NCBI GenBank assembly: GCA_037013685.1
Contig: CM072885.1
Coordinates: 29,643,876-29,707,875 of the forward strand
Direction of reading: 5' to 3'
From: Acridotheres tristis
Lineage: Eukaryota > Chordata > Aves > Passeriformes > Sturnidae
DNA length: 64,000 nt
The notes beneath the pieces were generated by a model. It searched no databases and was not told the DNA's origin. It worked only from the letters and a program-made list of their open reading frames with translations. Positions 42,401-64,000 of this stretch are shown one piece after another. The position numbers were made by a program, and so were the translations under genes. The first letter of the stretch is position 1; each line of letters starts with the position of its first letter.

Positions 42401-45322
42401 GTAGGAGAGTGATTTTTCTTCCCACAAGAAATGGGTTTATAAATTTGAGTGATAATTACTCACAACTAAAAAACATCTTTCAAAAATAAAAAATAAATGG
42501 CTACAAATTTTCTACATATGGACACCAGCCAACTTAGAATACTCAGACCTACAGCAAACACTTAGTCTAAAAATGTGAGGGAGAAGACCTTCCTCAGAAC
42601 ATGCAGAAGAACACACATCAACATGAATATAGAACAACTGCAAAAAAAGTCAAGGTAAAAGCTGCTTGCTATGATTTTATGAAAGGCTCTAGGCCGAAGT
42701 TTTGTTCTCTAACAAAGGAGAAAGTATCTATAACATCTTGAACGATCTTCATTTTCTCTGTGACAGGAATCCAAGGGCACCGAAGATTAATTATAGTTTC
42801 TTTCAGATTGACTATGACTCTGACTTCAAGATAGAGAACCATACAATGTAGAAAAAAGGTGTATAAAACCAATTATTACCGTGCAAAACATGGGGATCTC
42901 AAATTAACTGATAGGGAAGAAGTCTGGGGGAAAAAATTAACAAGTGGAAGAAATTTTTTAAATGCCTAAGTAAGCTTTGTCACTGCTTATGACAAATATC
43001 AAACATGGGTTCAAAAGTGATTAACAACTTCATGTAGATGAGTACCAGAAACTATGAAATACAAACACAAGGATACAACCTTTGGTCCAGTAAGTCCCAA
43101 ATTCTAAACATCAGATTGCTCTAACATTCAACTGCATGGTCCTATCCTCTTTCCTACCTTTGACATGGAGAAATCCTCTATTGGCTGCTGTCAGACACAA
43201 AAGATCAGATTTTAGGGGACCTACTGTGATACTGTAAATAACAATTCTTGTGCTTTATGCACTGCAGATAAAAAGCTGAATTTTAAGTTCAGTAGGTAAT
43301 GGTTGTCTACCACAAAGTAGGATCCAGTCTTCAAGATGTTTAGGAATAACAGCGATTTTACCAAAACAAGGTTAATGCATACTAAGTTACACACATGAAT
43401 TTACAGACTAGAGCTCCAGTGGTAATATGTTTTGATTGCTACCTGTTTTCATGGTATTTTTGACAAGAAATACAAAGTGAGGAGCTGATTTTCTTGATCC
43501 ACTGGGGCTTTGTTATCAATCAAAATACAGTGCTTGTTGAACTCCTGCCCTAACTGGCCTTTTTCTTTGCCATATCTGTGCATACATAATTATTCTGTCT
43601 GGTAAAGCACAGAAACCTCTTCATAACTATACAATTGTTCCAGTTTTGTTCCCTTCTGCAAACATCTCTTGCATAGCAGCATGCCCAGATAACGTCATCT
43701 AGTTTCTTAAACTTATGCTATTTTTAAGGGAGCCACAAAAATGCAAGTGACTCTCCAAAGCTGTGAAGTATTATTTGGTTGACAAACAATGTCCTCAAAG
43801 ATCTGCTGGCATAATAAGTATAGAGATGAACAGATTGCTGTAATAATGGCAATAACACCTCTGGGAATCCAAATGCATATCTTAAATTATACACTCTGCC
43901 ACCAGCAAATGGTAAAAGAACAAAAATAGTAGTTCTTATTCCTGTAAGAATCTAAACAAAAATATGTGGAATGGCTTCTTGAAAATGACAAGAGTTTTAT
44001 TTAATTAACAAATACCATTTCCAAAGCTTTTCTAGAATTGTACTATACAAAACAAAAACAAACAAACACAAAACCAAAACATCACAACCTTAAAAACTTA
44101 TGTGAATTTCACACATCAAAAAACCATCAGAGTTTGTTGAGTGGAAAAGATGAATCAAGATTAACAGAGAATACTATTTTTTAAGCTCCTAAAAATGTTA
44201 CAGAGTTAAAAATATAAAGTAAAAACTATTTTTATAGCAGCTGGCAATGTCCATTTAAGGCTGACAATTTCTTTGAGATGATTAGTACTACATATCTCAT
44301 GCAGCTCTCACTGTTTTGAGTTTATTGCAGTATAACAGCATAATCTGATAGTCTTAAAACTCAGAATCTCTCCCTATTTTTTGCTTAAATCCAAGTTATA
44401 ATTATAGTAAATGTACTATTTTTTTGAAAGAATACTGCTGCTTATCCTCTTAACAGTGATTTTGTTGTTTTCATATTGCAAAACTGAAACTAGGCTAGAA
44501 TAAACACAGAGGGAAAAAATTAAGGCTTAAACCAAGTTTAATATGTAACTCCAACACACCATCACAAAGCCCAAGAGGCAGGATATGCAATCCTGCATTC
44601 CTTATGCACTCGTAATACCTCTTGGCTCCAGTGGAAGTTTTGTTTAAGAAAGCATATAATCAGAACCTGTAATTTCATTAATTGCATGCCACAGGCAGTC
44701 CATGTGAGGTAAGAATCATGAACCAAACTGGTTGGAAGGATGGTGGAACCCATTAGCCCCACCTGCATCTTTATGGACCACTGAGTCTACGCAGCAAAAC
44801 CATGAATCCTTGTTCTCCCCACTCACCCATACTTCCAGCTCTTCCTCATGACAGACCACATCTGTCATGTAGACAGTAATGCAGACGCTTCATTCAGGAT
44901 ACAACACAGCTCTCAGGTCTCTGTAACTGTTCTCCATTACCATCCTTCCCCAGACTCTTGGCAGTACTGAGAATTTGACCCGATGCAGATCCCTGCTCTG
45001 TTGGGATTTTTATATTATTCATACTAGGCACAGATAAAATGAATGTTATGTAGTTATTAGTACAGAGTGCTTTGACATATTACATATTTCATTAGATGTC
45101 CTTGGAGCTATTTAGGAAGTATCATCTAAAAACCCTGTGAACGGACTTGACTTTTACAGTATTACTGTACACATAACTTTTCCATGCATACCATAAACAT
45201 AAATGACTCTACTGGGTGTGTGTTACAGATAGTTTTATGGTATCTCTCAAGATTTATTTACATACGTAGAAAGAAATAGCATGGAAAAAACCCTCCCATA
45301 TTATAAAGGCCTTTTATTTGCT

Positions 45323-45455
45323 AAAACACAAGCAATAAAAAACAAAAAACCAAAACAAAACAAAAACAAACAAACAAACAAAAAAACCCCCAACCAAACA
45401 AAAAAAAAAATCCACAAACAAAAAAAAACACCCCAAAACAAAACAATAAAAAACC
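45323..45455. repeat. A/C-rich low-complexity tract
   Basis: About 130 bp built of CAAAA, CAAA and short C runs with almost no G or T. The - strand frame across it (Phe/Cys/Leu/Val-rich) is a by-product of the repeat. Confidence 0.92.
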
Positions 45456-46403
45456 CATGAGCACTTGCAAGCCAGTTCTTTTTCTAAATATGAAAACAAA
45501 TAATCAAATTTTAAAAGAAATCATTCACAGGATGAAGAATGACAAGTGATGTTACAGTGAGGTGTGAATCTATAGATAGGTCTCCACTGCAAACTGATAT
45601 TTAGAAGCACATAGCAGATAGTTTTTCAGCTACAAACCCCCCATTACCTCCCCATATAATAAATTGAAAACTAGTTAATTTCTACCTGTGTCACTGAACA
45701 CAATTAAATTTTTACAACACCTAACTAACAACTAACTAACTTGCAGTTTCTTTTATAACAGCCTTAAAATGTAAAGCAGGGATGGAATCTCCAGACTAAA
45801 AGTAAAAACTTTCATTCTTAACTATCCTAAATGCTCAGACTTTGTAAGGAATCTTCCATTGTGTAAAGGCACACAAAAGAACAAAATAAAAAGCAAACAA
45901 ATGGAAGGTATAAAAATTTCCACAGAGGAAAGTGGAAAAAAGAACAAAAGAACACTTTTAAAAAGAAAGAAAAGCATGACAATGAAAACAAATGAATCGT
46001 TGAAACTATGGTGGGAGGAACTGATGAATATTAACTTTTATTATTCGGATTACAAAATACATTTCAAAATTGGATGAAACACATTCTATGTATGTTTTGC
46101 CAAGGACATTCTTGGCAGTTACAAAGTCAGGAAAATTATAATTCAATCAGTGAGGCATTACTTAAAACCACTTGAAAAAAGCAGATCATTTGAACCAGCA
46201 AACAGACTGGGTAAAAATTTAAAGACTCGATATTCTGGAGCAGTGCAGATTGCACTCACATGTTGCAGAGTTCCAATAATGGGGCCATTAGAAATACAGC
46301 AGTTCTTCCTGGATGCATTTTACCAATCTTTTGTCCTATAAATGAGCAAATGAGCAACTAAGCCTCATCATCGTTTTCCATACAAAATGAGGACAGTTCT
46401 ATT

Positions 46404-46438
46404 AAAAAAAAAAAAAAAAAGAAGAAGAAGAAAAGAAA
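46404..46438. repeat. Poly-A followed by GAA repeats
   Basis: Seventeen A, then GAAGAAGAAGAAAAG. Simple sequence about 0.45 kb before the CpG island. Confidence 0.92.
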
Positions 46439-46638
46439 CCAAGCACTTGTAGAGTAAAACTTTTACTTCGCTAAAAAATCTGGTTTAAACATTTTAAAAA
46501 GCTGTACTGTCCACGACAACCAGATCATATCTATAAAGATGGTTGCTGTATTTATCAGGCACACGTGGGATACTTTACCGTGCACAGAATCTGTGCGCTT
46601 GCCTTGAAATGGATGATACAGTCCAAAAACGTTACGAA

Positions 46639-46652
46639 TACGTCATTACGTC
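46639..46652. promoter_or_regulatory. Tandem CRE/ATF-like sites
   Basis: TACGTCATTACGTC contains two overlapping ACGTC cores 9 bp apart, in the CpG shore 32 bp upstream of the oestrogen element. Single CRE half-sites are weak evidence, so this is a candidate only. Confidence 0.4.
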
Positions 46653-46683
46653 TGTTGCCACACCGGCAAAACCCACAACAAAC

Positions 46684-46698
46684 AGGTCACCTTGACCT
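46684..46698. promoter_or_regulatory. Perfect oestrogen response element (IR3 palindrome)
   Basis: AGGTCACCTTGACCT is two consensus nuclear-receptor half-sites inverted around a 3-bp spacer. It lies at the shore of the CpG island, about 2.9 kb before the SLC38A2 start codon. With equal base use, about 0.004 such 12-base matches would be expected in 64 kb. Confidence 0.75.
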
Positions 46699-46825
46699 CT
46701 GTCATGTACACTGTTCCACAGAACTGCTGACACCCGAAGAATGAGATTGACTGGAAAAGGCACCAGGCATTCACCATTCCCACTGGAAAATTAGTGCGCC
46801 CTGCCTTCCCCGCAGTAGTGCTTAT

Positions 46826-46833
46826 TTATATAT
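46826..46833 (+). promoter_or_regulatory. TATA-like sequence at the CpG-island edge
   Basis: TTATATAT within CTTATTTATATATCGC lies 20-30 bp before the first CpG-dense block. It could mark an upstream start site on the + strand. AT-rich octamers are frequent in the flanking DNA, so support is modest. Confidence 0.3.
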
Positions 46834-49360
46834 CGCTGTGATTGCGCCGTGAAGGCGAGCGATGCAGCTTTTCGATTTAACCCGTGAAGTCGCCGAAGCC
46901 TTTGCAAATTGCCCGTTGTGCAGTCAGACTTTCAGAGGACCGAAAACGCCGCGGACTGGCACTCCTAGGGCGACTTTACCACCCCTCACCGCCACAGGCG
47001 CCACAGGCACCCCCAGTCGCGCTCCGCCGCGCCCGCAGACGGGGTAAAGGCGGCGCCCTTCACCGGCAGGGCAGGAGCCGGCTGCAGCCCGGAACGCCCC
47101 GAGCCGCGCTCCGGAGTCATTTCAAGCGCCGCTCCCGCGGAAGCAGGTGCGCCGCCGCCGCCCCTCTGCGCCTCGGGGCCGCGCGGGAAGGCGCCGCAGC
47201 GCATCCCGCCCGCTCCCGCCCCGCCGGGCTGCGGGCCGCCCGTGACGTACCGCCGGATGGGGGCGGGGAGCGACTGCAGTGATGGAAAATTTTCGGCTCC
47301 TGCATCTTCTGCGCGTGCCCTCGCCGTTCCCCGCCCCTTCCCGGCTCCCACTCCCGCCCCCCATCCCGGCGTCGGTGGGGGCGATCGAGTGCCGCCGCCT
47401 CGCGCCGCCCGGCGCTTTTCCGCCCCTTTCCCGCCCGCTTGCCCTGGCGACAGTCGCGGGGCAGAGCCACCATCCTCCCGCCTGTCTCAGTCCTTCGGAG
47501 CTTCGTGTCTCCGTCAGAGCCGCGGGCACTGCAGTGGGCCCAAGAGAGGGAATAGTGGTGATGGATTCGCTGTCCCTCGACGGTGCGAGCAGCTCTCGTG
47601 TGCCGGGCGCCGCCATTGCCCCGGGACAGCAGACAGGCAGCCCCCCATCGCACCCTCCACGAGCTCTCGATGCTGCAGAAGAAGGGAGCGAGGGCGATGA
47701 CGCAGGGGGGTTCAAACGACTCGGTGGCAGGGCATCCTCCACGCTCGAGGCTGGCAGCCCCAGACTGGCCTGAGGGAGCGCTGCTGCCGCCAGGACAGGA
47801 GCTGGAGAGGCAGCTTTGCAACCCCCTGTCCCTCTAGAGACAGCAGCCAAGTGGGCCCCAGCAACCTCTGTGAAGCCTCCTTCGGAGCTGTCCTTGCACC
47901 ATGCGTGTGAGGAGCTGCGGCGGACACTAAAGCACTGCCGCCCTCTTCCACGGAGGGCCGAGTGGCAAAGCTCTCCAAATCTTCTGGAGTGATTGCCTGA
48001 GGAAAAGGAAGCAGGATGTTCTGTTTCCCCCTCTCTTCCCTATAGGGGGTTTATCGTGAATCATATCACTGGGGGGTGTCTGTCATTCTGGTTCACTTCC
48101 CGAAGGAAACGTTCGGGGAGTCTGTTGGCTGCCCTCTGGGTCCTCTTCCACGTGCGCTGCTGCAGGCGTTAAAAATAGGGAGTGACTGCAGCGAGGAGCT
48201 ATGATGGGTCAGTGGCACCTCGTCCCCTGCCACGCACCCAGCTACTGGGAGACGCCAGCGCCACAGGTCGGAGGCAGGCGCGGGGTGGGAAGAGGGAGGC
48301 ACGTCCTGGATGAACGAGTAACCACCGGGTGCTGCAGTCACTCTGCGGATGCTGCACTGGGCCAGCAGAAGCGCTTCTCAGACAGGGCGCTCTTGACAAG
48401 CACCGCAGGGTCCTGTCTCCGCCGTCTAAACCAGTGCCCCAATGTAAACACTGGAGAGCTGCTCGGCTCGTGTGCCAGCGGCCGTGCTCCCGACCCCCGC
48501 CGGGCGCACGCCGGTAACCGGGTGCCAGCCCTCAGTCGGGGACGCCCCCCGCCCCCTATGCCCCCGCAGCCCTTGCCGGGGCAGGGGGTCAGTCGGGCAG
48601 GGTGGGGGGCGGCGCAGCAGCGGGTAACAGCCGCGCCCCTGCCATGACACGCCCACATTCCTGCCTGAAGAGCAGCGGCACCCCGAGGGGGCCGTCAGAC
48701 AGGGAGCGACAGTGGAGGGATATAGATGTGATATTTTCTTTCCTTTTGATACCTCTGGCTTTTTTATGTGATTTTTTTTTTCTACCTTTATTTATCCAGG
48801 GTCTTTTCTTCGCTGACATTATATAGTTAAGGGGTTTTTTTTTTCCCTTGCAAGAAGCAGCAGCGAAGACAGGAGGAACTCCTGTTATTCCGAGGCTTCG
48901 GGAGAAACCCTCGCTTTCAAGCTCGTGCGTAGAAGGTATGGCAGGGGCTGGCTGTGATCGGGCCCCCAGGAGGAACGGGGCGACTCTTCGGAAGGCTCGT
49001 CCTTCGCGCCTTTGTCCGGCGGCAGCGCCCCGGCTTGTCGCCAAGAGCCCGCCGGGCTCCGCCGAGACGCGCCTAAGGACGCGCCGCCGCTGCGTCCCGG
49101 AAAGGCGGCAAACCCGCAAAGCGACTGCGGCGCGACGCAGTCCCGCGACCGGTTTGCGTTTTTCCATTGAAAAACGCCGGGTCGCGCAGTGTCGCGGGCG
49201 GGGTGGAGGGAGGTAAACACAGGGAAGGACAGCCGCGGAGCGGGAGGCTCCGGCAGTCGATGTGACAATCGCCGATCGGTGTTGCATCAGTCTGCTCTCC
49301 GCTATCGGAGGGGGGAGGGGGGGAGCGCGGCGTGGCGCTGCCTCGGTGCGGCGCGGGCCG

Positions 49361-49393
49361 GGCGGTGGCGGTGGTGGCGGTGGCGGTGGCGGC
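49361..49393 (+). repeat. GGCGGT/GGTGGC short tandem tract, G-quadruplex-prone
   Basis: About five copies of a GGCGGT-like hexamer lie in the promoter/5' UTR zone. The many G-pairs allow a two-tier G-quadruplex on the + strand, which would matter for translation if it is in the transcript. Confidence 0.7.
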
Positions 49394-49433
49394 CGCGCGT
49401 CCCCGCCACGGCGCGGGGCTCACCTTTGTCCGC

Positions 49434-49470
49434 GCGCCCCCCGCCCCGCGCGCCCCCCGCCCCGCGCGCC
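49434..49470. repeat. 16-bp C-rich direct repeat in promoter
   Basis: Two adjacent exact 16-bp units of the type GCGCCCCCCGCCCCGC start at 49434 and 49450, with the start of a third at 49466. They form Sp/KLF-like C-rich sites. Confidence 0.7.
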
Positions 49471-49630
49471 TGGTACTTTTCCACTCGGCGGCGGGCGGGG
49501 GCCGCGGGGCCACGTGACGGCCGCGCACCCGCTGCGGCACTGACGTCGCCTCCCGCCCCCTCCGCAGGCGCGGCGAGTCCCGCCGGCAAGGACAAAAGAG
49601 CGGCCGAGCCCCGACCCCCGCCCCGCCAGC

Positions 49631-61349
<11,719 letters not shown>

Positions 61350-63795
61350 CTGCCCTGGTTTAATCTCTGTAATACTCCACTTCAAATGCCAGTGTTCACT
61401 CAGATACCTACTGAGAATGAAAATGAGCTATTCAGCTTCCTTTAAAAGGCAGATTCTTTGCTGATGGTTCTTCTGATTGTAGAATATTGAACTCTGTCTT
61501 TAAGAAACTATTCTACATGATGGGAAGTGGATATTAACATCAAACCACGTGAGTGTCTGGCTGAAGGAAGTGACAACTTTATTCCATTCCAGAGAATGGA
61601 CAGAACTCTCTGTAGACTTTTATCAAGCCATGTTTGGCTTTCGTCATTGTTACTTGGATATTTTGTTATTTTACTTGAATGTGCCTAATGGAACCATTTG
61701 ATGTGAGAAAGAACTCTTTAATTTACATCAAAGTGTTTAAATAACCAATGAGAGAGCGAGAGAAAGAGAGAAACGCTATTATTTTTTGTACCAAAAATTC
61801 TTATGGACCTCAAAAGCACTATTTTGACTTTGAGAAACATTTTTCTAAAAAGAATGAAAAAATAACATAGAAGAGCTCAGAAGAATATTTAATTAGTGTC
61901 CTAAATTAAACTTGGTTTGACTTTCTTGATCTCTTCACTCATGTCACCAGTGACAAGACCCAAGGAAAGGGCATGAAGATGAGTCAGGGTAGGTTTAGGT
62001 TGGGTATCGGGAGAAGTTTTTTTTTTACCCAGAGGGTGGTTGGAACAGGCTACCCAGGAAAGTGATCACAGCACCAACCTGAGAGAGTTAAAGAAGCGTT
62101 TGGACAGCACTCTCAGGCACTCTCAGATTCTTGGGGTGCCCTGTGCATAGCCGGGAGTTGGACATGGTGATTCTGATGGGTCTTTTCCCACTCAACATAC
62201 TTTATGATTCTTTAAAGACATAATTAGAAGAAATTTTATTTTTAAAATGCTTCTAATGACCAAAACAGAAAATAAGCCAATTCAGGTAAAAATTCTCAGA
62301 CACTAAATTCTTCCCATGAAGTTCCCATAGAGAAAATAATCCTGAAAATCATTTCAGGTTTACATAAGTAGCTACTCAAAAATGGTGTGGAAATGCAAAT
62401 TTTCAAACTATAAAAGAACCCACTCTTTAAAAAAGGGTACATTTGAGAAAAGCATAGGTAATCTAAAGGCATTGACAATTGTAAAATTGTAAAGAAGGCA
62501 TTGACATTTCCCTTCTTGAGGTACTCAGTAGTGCAATTGAGTAAAACAGGGTTTGGGGTTTTTGCTTTATGGGGTTTTTTTTTTCCTGTTGTAGATAGCA
62601 ACTGAATGGCACTGGAGCATATGATGCCATTAATACAAAACTCCCTCCTCAAATTCCCTTTATTAATAAGGTCCACTGTTAGTTGTAGCAACATTTGTTG
62701 GGATTTTTTTCTATCCAATCTGTCTTGAAACACTAGGAAAACAAAAAAGTCCTAATGTAGTCTTCTAGTTGTATAATATTCAAAAACTGTACAGTATTTC
62801 TGAAATTCCTCATCTGTTATTGGATTTTGAATTACTTGACTATTCTGTTTCTGAATCAAATCCACAAAATAACTGCACCAATATTTCATGCTTGGTACAA
62901 ACTCTCTTTGCATATGCAACTGGGATTCCTCTTCAGATTTATACTGTATAGTAGTATTGAAGATAACCTCATAGGCTGGATAGTCATCTCATACTTGTTT
63001 GCTTCAGTAATAGATAAGATTCTAACGAGCCCTAGCTGATGAAAAAGGTGCTGTATGGTTGTCATGAGCTATTTTGTTTCTAGTGCATGTTTGCTCTTTC
63101 ATTCTTGTCCCAGATTAAAGAGAGGTAACATTTGTATAACAGTGTACTTGGCTTATAAGAGGTTCTCAAACACAGCAATATTGGGTACAAAAGCCTAGAT
63201 AGAGATTATTAATGAAATAGTCATGGCAGTGTGGTCAACTGTCTTCATCTGACACGATGTTTTAAAAATCTATTTATGAAGTCCCACTCAGTCATCATGT
63301 CAGAGAGACCAAGTAAAGGCCTGTAATCCATTGATTAAACAGTGCTTGAGACTTTTTTGCTCTTGTAGAATTAATCAGAAAGAAATCTAAACAATAGTCA
63401 CCATTTGGCAGATAATGTCAAGCTCTGCCCAGCCATTTAAAATCTATGGAAAAACAACTGCAGGTATTTTGTATTGATACTTCTGCATGACTGTAAGTAC
63501 TGGTCACTAAGACTATAGTGTAAAACTGTAATGACAAGTTAGATTCCTCGTGTGTTCTTTGTATTATTAATTCGGTAGTACTCAACTGGCAATTAATGAT
63601 CCTGGAGTCAGCACTGACTAATGCTCCGTAGGTACTTCTCTGCCTCAGGTACTGTACATCCATGGCTAACTATCCCATGTTACCTGATCTCCATAGAAGT
63701 GCTGAGCACATGCCTCAGTACTTTGGCAGCTTTTCTTCTTCCTCCACAAATGTGCAAAGGTGGAAGAGGATTAAAATGTTGTCTACTTTTGAGCA
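61350..63795 (+). other. SLC38A2: SLC38A2 3' untranslated region (approximate end)
   Basis: This stretch follows the stop codon with no further credible coding sequence on either strand. ATTAAA poly(A) signals occur at 61905-61910, 63114-63119, 63334-63339 and 63770-63775. The first is followed by T/G-rich sequence and could end a short form of about 0.57 kb. The last is also followed by GT-rich sequence and would give about 2.4 kb, closer to the long 3' UTR I recall for mammalian SLC38A2. The chosen end is an inference. The region contains a GA-rich tract (61750-61773) and a CR1 fragment. Confidence 0.6.
61948..62212 (+). mobile_element. CR1 LINE, 5'-truncated 3' end
   Basis: The sequence follows the end of avian CR1: a GGTTTAGGTTGG-type stretch, then AGAGGGTGGTTGGAACAGGC, CTCAGGCACTCTCAG, CTTGGGGTGCCCTGTGCA, GGAGTTGGACATGGTGATTC and a final TTTATGATTC, the degenerate form of the CR1 terminal 8-bp repeat. 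It is about 265 bp, carries no coding capacity, and lies in the sense orientation in the probable SLC38A2 3' UTR. Its moderate divergence suggests it is not recent. Confidence 0.93.
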
Positions 63796-64000
63796 ATTTG
63801 TAGCACATAAGGGATGAAGTGCTTCCCTTTTAAAAGAGGTAAGGAAGAAAAATATCCTCCTTTTTCGCAGCAGCCATAGAAGAGGAAGGAGTTGTGAGAA
63901 GTTACTACAAAGTCCTTCTTGGCAACCAGAAGGGAACGTTTTTGTGATGACACCTCATAGTGTATTGTACATGTCACTAATTCTCTGAATGTAGCAATTT

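Larger units (their letters stand above)
39138..46560. other. AT-rich intergenic DNA, no gene seen
   Basis: I see no gene. It includes a 19-bp imperfect tandem duplication (39461-39498), AAAC-type short repeats near 44,048, the A/C-rich tract at 45.3 kb and a poly-A/GAA tract at 46.4 kb. Confidence 0.55.
48880..49630 (+). promoter_or_regulatory. SLC38A2: SLC38A2 proximal promoter and 5' UTR
   Basis: This is a TATA-less, CpG-rich promoter directly upstream of the start codon. Visible elements are GC boxes (around 49196 and 49490), an E-box with USF/CLEAR-type context (CACGTGAC, 49511-49518), a CRE-like TGACGTC (49541-49547), and an inverted C/EBP-ATF composite core (GTTGCATCA, 49281-49289). 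The exact transcription start cannot be read from sequence. A good pyrimidine tract ending ccgcag at 49567 could be the acceptor for an upstream non-coding exon, with a possible donor at 49213 (gtaaac). Confidence 0.7.

Noticed and set aside
47117..47850. Two overlapping - strand frames of over 230 codons in the CpG island
   Set aside because: Long frames in several phases on both strands are expected in stop-poor GC-rich DNA. The translations are Arg/Ala/Gly/Pro/Ser-rich with no domain.

Overview
The window is vertebrate nuclear DNA, almost certainly from a bird. A compact multi-exon gene with GT-AG introns on the + strand encodes a 501-residue protein that I recognise as SNAT2 (SLC38A2). 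A 5'-truncated CR1 retrotransposon lies just past its stop codon, and CR1 is the typical bird/reptile LINE. CpG-rich DNA is confined to the gene's 5' end. I cannot name the species.

Layout: (1) About 1-46,560 is AT-rich intergenic DNA with no gene I can support. It holds simple repeats (A/AT at 8.06 kb, TAA at 25.2 kb, a pure 107-bp GGAA array at 36.3 kb, a C/A-rich tract at 45.3 kb), a decayed CR1/L3-type LINE at about 34.64-35.16 kb, and two unexplained GC-richer patches (about 6.6-8.05 kb and 38.69-39.14 kb). (2) 46,560-49,630 is the regulatory zone. It starts with a small motif cluster (ACGTG, tandem CRE-like sites, a perfect oestrogen-response-element palindrome, a TATA-like stretch) and runs into a long, interrupted CpG island that ends in the SLC38A2 promoter. 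(3) 49,631-61,349 is the SLC38A2 coding region, 15 coding exons, all read through in frame (1,506 bp with stop). (4) 61,350 to roughly 63.8 kb is the probable 3' UTR, carrying a CR1 tail and several ATTAAA poly(A) signals.

How it works together: SNAT2 is a sodium-coupled neutral amino-acid transporter induced by amino-acid starvation. The sequence shows a canonical C/EBP-ATF composite element (TGATGCAAT) in intron 1, 12 bp before exon 2, with an inverted CCAAT box and a purine/pyrimidine-rich tract upstream of it. This is the arrangement I recall for the mammalian gene. A second composite element in inverted orientation lies in the promoter island, and the upstream ERE fits reported oestrogen control of SNAT2. 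No novel protein system, RNA gene or CRISPR-like array was found. The points most worth following are regulatory.
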